Below are positions 13,132 through 25,108 of a stretch of 64,000 nt of DNA, piece after piece. The notes beneath the pieces are model-generated. The model was not told the DNA's origin. It was given only the letters and a program-made list of their open reading frames with translations, and made no database searches. The DNA is from Rachycentron canadum (Eukaryota; Chordata; Actinopteri; Carangiformes; Rachycentridae), in contig CM076659.1 of the NCBI GenBank assembly GCA_038496675.1, positions 2,142,110-2,206,109 on the forward strand, given 5' to 3'. Both the position numbers and the translations under genes were made by a program. Position 1 is the first letter of the stretch. Every line of letters starts with the position of its first letter.

Positions 13132-13160
13132 GGGGAGGGGACCAGGGCTGGGGCTGGGGG
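13132..13160 (+). other. Canonical G-quadruplex motif
   Basis: The run pattern is G4-A-G4-ACCAG-G3-CT-G4-CT-G5: five G runs with loops of 1, 5, 2 and 2 bases, well inside the usual G3+N1-7 rule. More G runs follow to 13,182. Folding is predicted from the pattern, not shown. Confidence 0.7.
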
Positions 13161-13218
13161 AGAGTGAGGGGTGAGTGGGGGGAGAAATCCTCCACTAATG
13201 TGACGGAGAATTCTCCCC

Positions 13219-13242
13219 AAAAAAAAAAAAAAAAAAAAAAAA
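13219..13242. repeat. Poly-A tract
   Basis: Uninterrupted run of 24 A directly after a C4 run. Confidence 0.95.
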
Positions 13243-13989
13243 TCATCATTGTGCTCTTGCACTGCGAAGCAGATTCTGTATCACTATATATTTTTTCTTT
13301 TTCTTTTTTTTCTTGAGCAAGTGCAATAACTTAATCTTAAAGGCAAAACGTGGACATGAGGGCCATTTCGAAACATGTTGTAGATAAATGTTAATCACAT
13401 TAGCATTTCCCAGACTTCCGTAAATCTCCATAAATAGCATGCTGAGGTTGATCCCTCTTTTTTGCCCATTGAGGCAAAATTACAGTTGATGAATTGCTTT
13501 TGCCATGCATGTAGGCTAATGAAAGCTTTGCTCCTGGGCCTTCCTTAACAAAGGCTCATAATTCTTCCACTTTCCACTAAAATAAGAACCTGTTCCACTT
13601 TTAATTAATAGTTTTACCCTCTCCTATTCAGGAGTGTATGCATAGTTTCAAATTAATTTTTTAGGTGAGGCTTGGTTATTAATACTAAAGAAACAATGCC
13701 CCCTCCCCTTCTCGTGTTAAAGTAACAGGGAGGTAATGTTAGCCTGCAGGTTTATGAAGTATTTCCTCTCATGTCACCAAACTGCTTAACACAACTCGTG
13801 ACTCTGCTCTAAGACTGCAGCCGTTGGTGACAGGTGTGTGTTTCATTCACTTGTGAACATCAGTTGCACATTTGTTGGTTGAGCTGCAGCGGGACTGAGT
13901 TTATGGCTCCGTACACGAGCACTTCAAACAACAAAACAAGCTCTTCTGCAACTTCAGCTTATTCACTGAGCTGCTGCTGCTGGGGTCCT

Positions 13990-14529
13990 GACAAAAGCTA
14001 GGAAATAAGACCACATTGCTCCAGCTCTGAAATCCTCACGCTGGCTACCTGTCACTCAGAGAATTGATCAAAATCTTGCTGCTTGTGTATCAATTACTCT
14101 GCAGCTCAGCGCCCAGATACATCTCTGACATGCTGGTGACATATGAACCTTGTCGGACCGTGATGCCGGAGACACTACGGACACGTGGCGTGTGCGTAGC
14201 GGCTGCAGAATGTCTCGGTTTTCATTTCGGCGGCCATATTACCGGATTAGAGCATCGACATTTACTGTCATTTACTGTCATTTACTGCAGCACAAACCTG
14301 GGATTCCCTCCCAGATGATGGTAGATAAAACCCCGACTGACTGATTTTAAGTCAAAGCTAAACACCTCCCTTTGTTACGCTGTAATGGTTATTATCGTAT
14401 TTCTAAACTTGATTTTAAATCATTTAAATCTTTGCTCCTCTTGTCTGCACTTTTACTATTTTTAATGCTGAATTTTAAAGTGTAAATCATTTAGTAATTA
14501 ATTCTTCACTTTATATCTTTTCTCTTTCA
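13990..14529 (+). mobile_element. L2-like LINE 3' end, left part (interrupted by family A)
   Basis: Nucleotide landmarks follow a fish L2-like LINE: 'GACCACATTGCTCCAG', 'CTGGCTACCTGTCA', 'AGAATTGATCAAAATC', 'CCCAGATACATCTCTGACATG' in parts, and 'TTTTAAGTCAAAGCTAAACA'. Translation gives ILLLVYQ, then APRYISDMLVTYEP and CRT, the usual region after the HWLPV word of the reverse transcriptase. The region between about 14,180 and 14,330 is rearranged and includes a 10-bp unit repeated three times (14,261-14,288). The 3' UTR runs into the family A element at 14,530 and resumes after it. The copy is 5' truncated and inactive. Confidence 0.85.
14261..14288. repeat. Tandem repeat, 10-bp unit x3
   Basis: TTTACTGTCA occurs twice, then TTTACTGC, inside the LINE fragment. 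It is probably replication slippage. Confidence 0.9.
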
Positions 14530-15035
14530 CATAGACTGTTGATAAAAATGGACACGGTCTCCAGGACTTAAGAGCTTTAAACCTGAATTCTATCAATCAT
14601 CAGGGGGCGACACCCCTAGTTGTAAAAATTGTATTGAAGTCTATGGGAAAATGTCTCTACTTCTCACTTGATTTATTATTATTTATTATGAGTTTATGGT
14701 CTCAGTCTCAAGTTATTGTTCAATACAACATGTTTTTTAAATGATGGTCCCATTTAGAGGAAAATAAAGCAGGGGATTGGTTAGGGGGCGTGGCTACCGT
14801 GTGATTCTACCACCCAATCAGGATAGAGTACAGAGCAGGTCAGCTCCACCCCTCACTCCTCCTCAGCTCCACCTTCTCCTCCAAATATGGTTTCTACTGG
14901 TTTAAAAAAAAAAAAAAACTCAGATGGCGGAGGACAAATTACAAACTGGAGGCTTCAAACCAACAAAAACAAACCACTAAGTGACATCATGGAGGGTTGA
15001 CACCTGCTCCTTTATTGTAAATCCATATCCTTTAT
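14530..15035 (+). mobile_element. Family A element copy A1, inserted in a LINE
   Basis: The left end reads CATAGACTGTTGATAAAAAT then GGAC. The right end (about 15,018-15,035) reads ATCCATATCCTTTATA, a degraded inverted copy of the left end, so the family appears to have terminal inverted repeats like a MITE. Inside are the family words GGGGGCGAC, 'GAAGTCTATGGGAAAATGTC', 'GAGTTTATGGTCTCAGTCTC', 'CCACCCAATCAGGATAGAG' and 'ACAAACTGGAGGCTTCAAAC'. The CTCF-like core is at 14,597-14,610 and the CRE palindrome is mutated (GTGACATCATGG). It splits the LINE 3' end, so it is younger than the LINE. No open frame, hence non-autonomous. Confidence 0.8.
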
Positions 15036-15092
15036 AATGTTTTATATTTTATTGCTCTGTAAAGCACTTATGTATGAAATGCGCCAGATTAA
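15036..15092 (+). mobile_element. L2-like LINE 3' end, right part
   Basis: 'TTATTGCTCTGTAAAGCACT' followed by 'GTATGAAATGCGCC' is the typical terminal region of fish L2-like LINEs (GTAAAGCACTTTG... GAAATGTGCTATA). It continues the fragment that stops at 14,529. Confidence 0.75.
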
Positions 15093-16216
15093 CCTCTCTC
15101 TTTTTTTTTTTTAATGCTGATATAAACTAGAGCCATGATCAGTGTTTAGATCATAAGAAAACAGACACTGATCAAACCGGAGTCAAACCTGCATCAGGGG
15201 GATTTTTAGCCGACTTCTCTTTGCAGAGATTCATCATGGTGCAACCTTGTTTTTAATTATTTTCAACAATTGTTCCATATTGTTTATATGTTGCTTCAAA
15301 ATGAATTACCTCTGTTAATGGAAGTATTAGGTTAATAAGCAGCAATTAGCATGCATTAGGGTGCATGCCACACATAATGAGTACTTGGGCATGATTACTC
15401 AGACAGCTTGATGTTTGAGAGAGCAAATAGCCTCATCGAGCCATATGTGGTTATGGGATCCCATGACAGATCTAAGTGAGGTGGTTTGGACATCAAACTG
15501 CTGTAGTATCCTCTCACAGCAGTGATTTATTACTGTCATAATCGCTTGTCTCCTGCTGAAAGGCAAAATATTTCTTTGTATTATGAACATATCTGGAAAT
15601 ATTGTGACATCCTGTCGCCCCTCCGCTCTCAAGCCCTCGTCCAAGTTGCCAAACAGCAATCCTGTTATTGTGTTTAAATCATTTTATGTCATAATATTCA
15701 GAATAGCTTCCTTTGCTCGAGAGTGCAAATATCTGCAGCCTTTATGTGTTCATTGATAATGACAGCAAATAGTGCTTGTATTCTTCGCTGCTGATAAGAC
15801 AGCAAAAAGCAATAGAGAAGATTTTCTGGTGAAAATCCATTCCCTCTTTGTACCTGTGACTTAAGCTCAAAGGTGGGCGATCCATATGGCAATTTTGTAT
15901 TTCTATTTCCAGGCTGTCAAAAGGAATCGGCCCTGACATAGAGCAGACGCAGCAAACCCAAGTGGTAGCTGCACTTAAGCACTGTGGGTGATTTCATACC
16001 AATTAGTGCAAATCATGGAGTACTTAAGATTATTGCCCAGTGAGTTTAACAACACTTTGACACCTCCTCTGAAACTGACCCCTCAGGAATTTATTTTCCC
16101 CCAAAGACTCTCCTACACTTCTTTGCGGGATGTAAAAGTAATTCATCCAGGCTGGAACTTTTCATTTCACCGGCTTGAGGTTGTTTTTTGTTTTTTGTTT
16201 TTTTTAATTTTCTTTC

Positions 16217-16247
<31 letters not shown>

Positions 16248-17180
16248 ATGGCCTCCGGTGACAAATCTGGCTTCCATCTAAGGTCAGGCCAGTCCCCCTC
16301 GTTTGTCGTAAGCGAAGGGGCGGCTGGGGCTGGGGACAAGCTAACAGCCCCCTTTCTGCTGCCCCCTCATCTTGGAGCTTTAGCAGAACTGCTCTGGCAT
16401 GAAGTAGAAGCTGCCGTCTCCATGGTGACAAGTCACTTCAGCTCCACCAGCTTTACCCAGCACGATCAGCCTGTGAATTGACTGGCTTTAAAAAAAAAAA
16501 AAAAAAACATTGAGAGAAAATATACCGTTTCATTCCTCTCTCTATTATGTCGGCTGGTGAAAAACAACCCTAATATGGTGCATTGGCTGCTAACACGAAT
16601 AATGGCTGGAGAATATGCAGTGAATGGCTTGTTCTGCTGGTGAAAAGCTAATGGAGGGAGTCTTTGGCAGTGTGTGTCTCATTGAGGAGGGAGAGAGAGA
16701 GAGAGGCAGTCCCAGAGGTATGGATGGGGCTGCTGTGATAGTTGTGAACTCTCCCAGTGTTTATGTGTCAGCCAACAGCCTCCAGAAGGAGACTGGAGAC
16801 ATTCTCCACACTGTCTTGCAGACAAGAACTGGTCCCCTCAATTAAATGAGTTAATTTGAAACCATAAGCTTGTCCTTAATTAAGAAGAGCTTAGACATCT
16901 CCTGAAATGAAATATCTGAAATGAGCTATATTGACGACATACTGTTTTCCTTTTGTTCTGATGTTGGGTTCCTCGTCCTCCTCCATTCGTGGAGATTTCC
17001 TGTGTGCAGACTGCAGTTCGTGCAACGTGCGGATAAATGCCAAAGAGACACATAACCTCGGAAAAATGTGTATGGTTTCGAAGGAAGTTTCAGTTTCAAA
17101 GTGGATCCATTGTGGACTCCCGCCATGCCTCCTCTCACACAGTATTCCCCGTCTGCCTGACTCTGTGCATCCCTGGTGCC
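15093..17180. other. Unique non-coding DNA with T-rich and A-rich tracts
   Basis: No gene. A T-rich stretch spans 16,178-16,243 and a poly-A run 16,490-16,507. Frames crossing them (both strands at 16,091-16,481) are products of the homopolymers. The parts 15,290-15,960 and 16,840-16,930 (TTAATTAAG and GTTAATTTG words) are unique and look CNE-like. Confidence 0.45.
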
Positions 17181-17226
17181 AGAGAGAGGAGGATGAGAGA
17201 GGAGGAGAGGGAGAGAGGGAGAGAGA
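17181..17226 (+). repeat. Homopurine (GA-rich) tract
   Basis: About 46 bases are purine apart from one T near 17,194. The tract is GAGAGA/GAGG-rich and could adopt triplex structure or bind GAGA-type factors. Confidence 0.7.
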
Positions 17227-20200
17227 TTGTGGCATTAAGTAAATAATTTGTATGATAATTCATTACAGCGCAGTCTTTTTCAACTTTAATTGGTCTAAAT
17301 GAAGAGACATTTCACACCATTTAGATAAAAAAGAAAAAGGAGGCCAGCATAATGAAAAGGGGCCTGCCTATCGGACTTCAGAGGTTTGCTCTAAATGAAA
17401 ATGTAATTGCAGGCGGAATGGTACAAGAGGAGAGACCCGCGCTGCAGATCCGGGGGTATCTTCAGACAGCCGAGCAAAAGCTAATGACTGAGCAATTTGG
17501 AACATTTACTCACCCCAAAGACTCTCATTAAGTCAATCACAGGCTTAGCCGAGACCCACTCGCAGCGTCGGAGCCGGCCCCGCATTTATTCCAACATCAA
17601 TCAGGAGGGGCCGGCTTCTTCTTCTTTCAGAAGCCATGAAAAACGCCCAAGTAATTTATTCGGGATCTTTGAGAGGATAATGGCCAATTATTTGTTTATA
17701 ACACTGGTTAAATTTTCATTAGGCAGATTAATGGAATATCATGTACTGTCAACACTGGACTGAGGGGTGGTGTGTCAGAGATAAACGGCCAAACAGATGA
17801 TGTCGCTCTGTTAGTAAATTGGTTTTTCTGCAGCCCTTTTCCTCCATATGAAAATTTAAAGGTGGACAAGGCACTGGGGGTTGAAGCTGCCTCCAACAGG
17901 AGTGAGGGCTGGCAGAGGCACAGGGGAGGACACTGTGGTGAACTTCATCCAGCTGCAGGTTCCCTCTTTTTTTTTTTTTTTTTTTTAATTCTTAATGGTC
18001 GGCCGCAATGTAAAAATTTCAGAGCTATATTTAGACCATTTAAATGTTAAATATTCTACAAAGTTTGACTGTGTGCCGGCTTGGTGCACATTCATTCACA
18101 TTCACTTCATCCCCGCCCTTAAATTGCCCATTCTATCAATCATGCACAATCCATAGCCAATCCCTGGGAAACACATTTCATACAGACACTATTTGAAATG
18201 ATAATTTTGGTGAGTTTTTAGAAGCTAACTTTTTTAATGAACAGGGAAAGCTACTTTTGGCAGTGACTGTGGGTGATAGCTTAATCTGACATTATGCAGG
18301 CGACACAAGATACCTGTAAGTGACAGTTAAGAGTGAAATGACAACTACAAGGCAGCCAGGTTGGTGATTTGCTGACCTCATATGATGTTTAAAGTTGATA
18401 TAAAGCAGTTTGAACCTTAAGTTGTGCTTTCACAGACCTCCACCTGAAAGTGGTCTGGGAATTGTCATTTTGAGCGTTGCATATTTGGGCTTCAAATAAC
18501 CTCCCTTTTTCCCCAAACGCTGGGTTTTGAGAATCGAGATAAAATGTGGCATATCAAATCTTAATATGCACGCTTCACCCACTAGTGTGCAAATGATGCA
18601 TCGCGGGTTCACAGTCCCAGATTTATGAAACCAGAATTTTAATGACTTAAGGAGACAGAAATATATTTTTTTTTGTGGAAGCTTATGATGACTTTCTAAA
18701 AATGCATGTTGTACAGCTTGGATCTCATTCCTACACGAATCTGTTACATCGGTTATACCCACATTACATTATGATTACATACAGTACATTTCAAAGAATT
18801 TATCCATCGTCTTTCTCCATAAACCTGCATCCTTGATATGAGTTAATTTGGACTCCTGGATCGCAATCTGCCAACCTTCGGGCGCCCAAAGTGCCTACAA
18901 GCTCCCCTATCAAAACAATCATCTGCTGAAGGAGGTTATCGTTGGGCTGGGCTATCTGTCACCCGGACACCGGCAGCCAGCGGGACACAAGGGCCATTTA
19001 ATTAGGCCTACTGCTCCTCTCTGGTGTGAAAGACTCTCAGGCCCCTTTGATTCCCCGCTGCTCTCCCAGCAGGAAGTGGTTGGTGATAATTGACACAGGA
19101 TTTCCTTGTTAACCAGCGGCAGACTCTGTGGATTAAAGTGACAGAGATCTCCAGAAGAAAGTGGGGAGTAGATAAGGGGGAGCGAGGAGGTGCGGCGGGG
19201 GGAGAGTGGCGGGGGCAGCAGCTATTTACCGCTCTTGAGAAACCAGGGAGGAAATAGCAATATCAGACTGGTGCGCGGTCCTGCCGCGAGATGTAGCTCC
19301 CACTTATCTTAGCCATTTCAGCTTGGCTGATCAAAGATTGGTTTTCCTTAAAATAACCTGGGCCCAAGGTTGAGTACATGCTTCCACGCCACGGGTTTTT
19401 TTGGCAAATTATCAGTCTTTTCCAATCCCCCCCGTATAAAGCTGCATGGCTGTTTGTGGAGGACTAGAGAGATAATCTCATTTCATTTGTACAATTATAC
19501 ACTATCATGGAATAAAAGCATATTTGCAAATGACGTAATTTCCCGCTTTGTACCAACTGGGTCACAAGCCTTGACAGAAGCATTATCATGCAGACAGGAG
19601 AGGTACCCAGTCGGCTGTAGGGCAGAGATGCAGCTTTCAGAGGACGTAATCCACTTTATTTATTTCTAGATTTCCTCTCTGCTTATCCAACTACTACACA
19701 GCTTACCAACAGACATTTTACAAGTGCTCATTGGAAGGGTTTAACATAGCTCCTCTAGAGATAAAAGAGGAAGAATGAGCTACTGTACTTTCTGTAGAGT
19801 CTCCATCAACTTGCCTTTCCGTTTTATCAAAGATATACAGCGTTCACTGTGGGGATGGCTTCTACTTTGACTTTCTATAATCATACAGTTTGTAAACTTG
19901 TAACAGTTGTTCAACATAACTGTTTCACTGCGAGCCGTCTTTCATAAATCCAGCTCTTCTGTTACAACTTAATAAATGAAGCTGCAAGTACATGCATGCA
20001 TGACATTTTTACTTGTGCACCTGACAGAAGCCTCCTCTCTCCGCCCCGAATGACCCAAACCTGCCGTAAAATGTTGTCTGGTCACTTTCAAGCACTTAAT
20101 GATAAGTGAATGGGGTAATGGCAAGCTTCCAGCAGCAGGACCGGGTCAAAGTCAGGTCCATCATATAAATCAAAGGAGAAATTCCTCCCTCTGTTGCCCC

Positions 20201-20681
20201 TCAGCCAATACATACACACAGCTGTGGATATGTGAGAGGAAGAAAAAAGGAAGCAGCGTACGTTTACTGTACCTCAGAGTGACCCTCACTGTGATAACGG
20301 GTCACCGGTTGTGTAGAATATTATTTAATGTATTATAAATTTGTCCACCAACTTCTACGACCATACAAGTCTTTTTACCCTCCCACAGCGGCTGTTTTAA
20401 TGGACCTTCACCATCCCAGTTACAATTATAAGCACATGGCGCCGCTCGTGGGGCTTTGGACCTTTGTCGTCATTATAATAATATACATGTGGTTAAGTGT
20501 ATGGAGCAGTCGCCATTCAGTTTGGCTCAGGCGCTAAAACTACCTGGGTTAGACTTTCGTGATTTAGGCTAAAATAACGTCTTCCTGCAGGGGAGAGGAC
20601 ATTTGTCACCATGGTTACGGTGACAAACACCTAGGTGAGGCTGTAGAAAGGTCACGGTTAAAAGAAACTGTTGGTTTTCAA
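17227..20681. other. Unique non-coding DNA, strong CNE appearance
   Basis: No exon is recognised. The 17,240-17,770 block is unique and dense in developmental motifs: FOX-type TTGTTTATA at 17,692-17,700, CCAATTA just before it, and TTAATGG cores near 17,728. The block 18,780-19,680 has the same character. A poly-T run lies at 17,967-17,986. Frames such as 18,430-18,762 (-) and 19,370-19,669 (+) have no domains. CNE status needs alignment. Confidence 0.4.
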
Positions 20682-20975
20682 ATATAGGCTAGACTATAAA
20701 AGTGGACATAGACTCTGGATCCAGTGAAGCTGTAGTGTCTGAAACCTTCATCCTCTCTAATGACCATCAGGGGGCGACTCCACTGGTTGTTAAAGAAGTC
20801 AGATTGTATTGAAGTCTATGGGAAAATGTCCCTACTTCTCCCTTGATTTATTAGCTCAGTAAACGTTTTCCTGATGAGTTTATGGTCTCAGTCTCTAGTT
20901 TCAAGTCTTCAATACAACATGATGTTCATTTTTTAAATGATGGTCCATTTAGAGGAAAATAGACCATAAATGTTG
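20682..20975 (+). mobile_element. Family A element copy A2, 3' truncated
   Basis: The left end AGACTATAAAAGTGGACATA corresponds to the inverted-repeat end of A1. The CTCF-like core CCATCAGGGGGCGA is intact at 20,764-20,777. The family body follows up to 'GAGGAAAATAGACCATAAA' and stops there, so the right half with the CRE is missing. Confidence 0.85.
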
Positions 20976-22832
20976 ATTAAGCTAGCTAGTTCTCCAGCAG
21001 CGTTACCTGCAGACGACATCACCAACAGAGGGAGGAGGACGGAGGAGGGGACTGATAGAGACTGATGTGGTTGGGATCATGATTTAGTTTATTGACATTT
21101 TGCATTAGTTTGTTATATTAGTAATTAGACATCAGACTGTGAGGTCAGTTGCCATGATGGTAGAGGAAGACATAGGAACTCTATATGCACACTTCACATT
21201 TATTGTAAAACATATCAACATCACAATATTGAGCAATGTTATTGCAGATTTCCTTTATATCCTGCAGACCTATATATGTGTAAATGACAGTATATAGCCT
21301 ATTAACATAAGAATCCTCTTTATTACAGTTACCTTGTCAGATCTAAAGCAGGCAGCATTGCTTCACTGATGATTTGACGATCACTCAAAGTCTCACATGC
21401 ACTGACAGAAATATCCACACTTCACTGTGGAGGCCAGAGAGTGAGCAGACAAAGCTCAGCTGTTTCCACAGTATCGTGGTCCTTGCAGTTGTCCCCAGCT
21501 GGGAGGGTGACGTTTAAATGCGTGCAAGCAAGACAATGGCATGGCACGTACAACTCAAGCATGCGGCACCATGGGGCGTAGAGTTAGTCCCTTAGCTGAG
21601 AGATGCCCTGGTGTGTTGCCAGAGCGTAGGCTAAAACAGTGTCAACTGTCATGCTTTATATGTTTGTAATTGATTCTGCTTCTTTTTTTCTCTTTATACA
21701 TTTTCAAAGTTGATTCATGTGTTTTAATGCTTTTTGCATTAAGAGCCTTGTACTGTATCCTTTTTATCTTTGCCATTGATTGAGCTAATTTTAGGAAGAT
21801 TTATGAATTGTAAAGTGACTTTGTGACAAATTGGAAAAGATTGTGATTTAGAAAAACCAAATAAATTTGAGTGCATCACATCTTTTCTTTTTAAATTCAT
21901 GAGCCAGTCACAGTGATGAAGATGTCAACGCTGGGCTACGTTTACTCTAGCTATCCAGTATGCTAGCCTTACTGTGACTCACCTGAATAATGTACACAAC
22001 ATTTATTCAGCTCATTTTTAGCACTAAAACTCTCTAAAGCTGACGCAGAAATCACATCTAAAGTGCCCTTTAGTAAGCTCCTAATCCAGAGTTGATTCTG
22101 GGATAAATATGTACATTGCTGATTGGCTAAGCACAAGTCAGGTGCAAAGTCCAGAGATGAGTCACACCACCTTTGAAGTGTTGATGCAATATTACACAAA
22201 CATGCTGCACAGAAACTTCGCATCACTGTCCACACCTTCTTATCTCTGCTCCCTCATAGGTGCTGTATCTTAACCATGCTGTAAGACTTCAATAAATGAG
22301 CATTAACACGCTTCAAGGTCCTTGATTTCTCTTCAGGAATTACTGTGCGGCAACCAGGAGGAGAAGCTGGAGATTTGTCCGCTTCAGTCTAAAGTAAATA
22401 GGATAGGCAGCGGAAGCAATCACATAACCAGCACATGCTCTGCTATCAAGACAACACAGCAGTCTAGATTAAGATTTTGTCATAACCGGAGTCGTTGCTG
22501 TTTAATTTCATCTGCAGGCAGATAAAGTCTTTAACCCCTTCCACCTTCTGATGGCTGTGAAATGATAAGTTCAAGTTGAATCGAGGCATATTGAACGTGG
22601 CACCGCTTTTGAGAAAAAGTGGCCCACGGAAACAATAACAGCTGCCCCGGTTAGTAAATGAGCCGTGAGTATTGACGTGGCACCAGGAGGCGTCAGAGCG
22701 GCCTGAGTAAAGGCAGCGTGACACCGTTCAGAGGATTTTCTGAATGAAGGGAGATCAGACCTGATGCAGATTCACTGACCCAGGAGCAGCTGCTTCAGTC
22801 TCATACTGATCTTTCTATTCATCTTCAGCTTT
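20976..22832. other. Unique non-coding DNA; LINE-tail-like piece
   Basis: No gene. The stretch 21,640-21,885 ends with 'TTGTAAAGTGACTTTGTGAC' and 'AAATAAATTTG', resembling the terminal part of a LINE 3' UTR, but no coding remnant is left, so the call is weak. The remainder is unique sequence. Minus-strand frames at 21,969-22,235 and 22,464-22,724 have no recognisable domains. Confidence 0.4.
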
Positions 22833-23290
22833 AACCATTTTAGAGCCACATTAAGTCTTTTCTATTTTTTCATGTCTTTGTGTTTTTCCTAATAAAGTCG
22901 TCATTTTTTATAGTTATATAATTTTATATAGTTCCACACATGTGTTTGTGTTGTTCTAGAGCTGATTTGAAGTTTCTCTCTTTATCTGATCTGAGTTCTG
23001 CTCATTCTTCGGAGCAGTAATGATGAAAAATCAGCTCCAAAGCCTCTAATGCTCTAAATATCTTATTGTCCATGTCTCTCTGTCTTTATTCTGTCACTAC
23101 AATAAACTCAGAGCAACTTCTCCTCACTCTGAGATCAGAAAAATACAGGATTGATCCCATTGACTTTGGCTACAAGCAGCTGACAGCTCGGCCTCTGAAG
23201 GAGCTGATTCTCTAGTTTGAGGAGAAACAAACAGCTCAAACCATCAGGAGCAACAAGGCTCTGAAGACCATGTGACGTTTGGAGGAGGAG
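22833..23290 (-). repeat. Family B repeat copy B2, internally deleted
   Basis: Reverse complement of parts of the 57-kb copy. It begins (on +) with 'TTTTAGAGCCACATTAA', an end it shares with B4 at 29,267. It then jumps to 'GTTCCACACATGTG', so it lacks the section with 'AACCAGAATAACCAAAG'. A second internal deletion joins 'AGGCCGAGC...CTCCTTCAG' directly to 'GAGAATCAG', dropping the section seen at 57,190-57,415. Confidence 0.85.
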
Positions 23291-23479
23291 ACTCTTCAGA
23301 TTAATTGTGTTGATACTTAGTCATGATGAAAACATGCAGTTGAACCCGTTGTTGATTGAGCAGCGTCAACAGTGTGATGCCGGTTGTTGTTCTGCTCATA
23401 AGTGGTAAAGATAATGGTTGGGTGGGTTTTACTTGACTCTTTAGAACAGCTGTTTAAATATACGTACCTTTGTATTTGT

Positions 23480-23675
23480 ATTGTACATATTTATATTTAT
23501 ATTTATTGATCATTTTTCAATTGTAAATATTTTTACTTTTATTATAAATTCTTTCTATTTATATTTAAGTTGATACTTCGGTACTTCCTTATCTTCTCAC
23601 TCTGTTTTCTGATGTTTAAAAACCTACAAGGCTGTAAAACTAGATTCTGATTCTTTATGAGAGAAATCAGCTCCT
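23480..23675 (+). repeat. Repeat family F, copy 1 (LINE-tail-like)
   Basis: 'TATTTAAGTTGATAC', 'TACTTCCTTATCTTCTCACT' and 'GATTCTGATTC' occur in the same order as at 43,300-43,470. The AT-rich composition and terminal 'GATTCTG' word suggest the 3' UTR of a non-LTR retroelement, but no coding part is attached. Confidence 0.6.
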
Positions 23676-24896
23676 GTCATTTGAATGTTGCAGATATTGC
23701 GACTTCGATCATATTTGGGTTAATTGTTCAGCTCTAATCGGGACCTTGTGAATCAGAACTGAATCAATCCGGGAGTCCTTTGGTCTTCAGTGATCAGTTA
23801 GTGAAACCCTGCTGCTTTTTGTGTTTATATTTTTTGAGTAACTTTAATTAAAAACTGGCTTCAAGCGATGGTCAGATGTTCCAAAGCAGGACTGCAGCAG
23901 AGTTATTTCAGTAGCAGCCATAACTGTATGATCTATAACTTCCTGCCACTTCACAGTCAGGAAGAGAAGGGGGTCAACTTGTCGTCTTTGTGCAGCCACG
24001 CCGTCAGACGTTGTGGTCTAATCTACGAGCCTCAGTCTTAACCTCATTATTAATATAAAAAAGCCGGCTACTTTCCACAGCCTTTGTTGCAGTGGAATAT
24101 GTTTTACAGAGATACAGGGAGGGGGTGGAGGATGGGGGGGCCCAATTTCCTGCAGGGGTCGAGTATTAATGTATGAACTGCTCCTCTGGGACGCTGGGGC
24201 TCGCGGCGGAGGTTGTCAACTTTTCCTCAGGCTCATTTTATGCGTTTCCACTTAACTTTAATTCCCTGTAAATAACATAAAATCATATTATGTTTATTAA
24301 TATTGTTTGGTGTCGGCTTATGTCCTTAATTGTTTGTTTGTATATTTGCGTGTGAGTCTGTGTTTGTCGTTGAAAGAGAGCATTATTTATTGTTCGACTA
24401 AGAAATGGAAACTGGTTCTTTAGTTGAAGCCAGAAGTGGTTTCTGAGGTCAGATTTAATCTTTCTATTAAAGCACAATGGGTTTCTCTCACTAAAAACTA
24501 TTGTTATTGCCTAACAACATAAATCAAGCCTCACAAAGAGATTGATATTAACTGGCTGGACTTTCAGGTTTAAGTTGCCATCTCCAGCTTTTAGATGAAA
24601 CACTGAGAGTTATCTGACTTCCCAAGATCCTGAACACTGTTGTTTGTATTTTGGGGTTTTTTGGGGTTTCAGATTTGTCAGTAAGCTACTGTAACGTGTA
24701 CTGTATGAGCAGTGCTACCAGATGTTCAACATAAAAGCCCAGGATTATTTGCAGACCTTAGAGCTTTGTATGTCAGTTAGACAATCATGGATTTGAAATG
24801 TGACCACAAATCAGCCCGTGCAGAGAGAACACGTGTCTGTATTGACTGTTACTTGTTTGGCCCCTGATTACATTGACTACATAGTTAATACTTGGA
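23676..24896. other. Unique non-coding DNA
   Basis: No gene, repeat pair or RNA gene is recognised. A short minus-strand frame at 24,283-24,477 has no domain. Confidence 0.5.
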
Positions 24897-25108
24897 CATA
24901 AACTGTATTTAAAATTGGACGTAAAGTCTGGGTCCGTGCCTTAACCCTTCATTCTCTCTAATGACCATCAGGGGGCGACTCCACTGGTTGGTAAAGAAGT
25001 CAGATTGTATTGAAGTCTATGGGAAAATGTCCCTACTTCTCCCTTGATTTATTAGCTCAGTAAACGTTTTCCTAATGAGTTTATGGTCTCAGTCTCTAGT
25101 TTGGTCGT
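24897..25108 (+). mobile_element. Family A element copy A3, left part
   Basis: The left end CATAAACTGTATTTAAAATT is close to the A1 end. An intact CTCF-like core lies at 24,965-24,978. The body is almost identical to A2 and A4 until 'GTCTCTAGTTT', where the match stops abruptly. The right part resumes near 25,585. Confidence 0.85.

Larger units (their letters stand above)
12267..13985. other. Unique non-coding DNA with G-rich block and CNE-like block
   Basis: No gene. A G-rich stretch at 13,132-13,160 is followed by a poly-A run at 13,219-13,242 and a T-rich run at 13,290-13,313. The block 13,490-13,690 ('TTAATTAATAG', 'AAATTAATTTTTTAGG') is unique and TAAT-rich, suggesting a CNE. Minus-strand frames (12,718-12,993; 13,013-13,249) are unconvincing and overlap the homopolymers. 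Confidence 0.45.

Noticed and set aside
16091..16481. Lys-rich and Phe-rich frames on both strands
   Set aside because: They are translations of the T-rich tract at 16,178-16,243.
21640..21885. LINE 3' tail
   Set aside because: Only general similarity of the terminal words and no coding remnant; kept as a remark, not a separate call.
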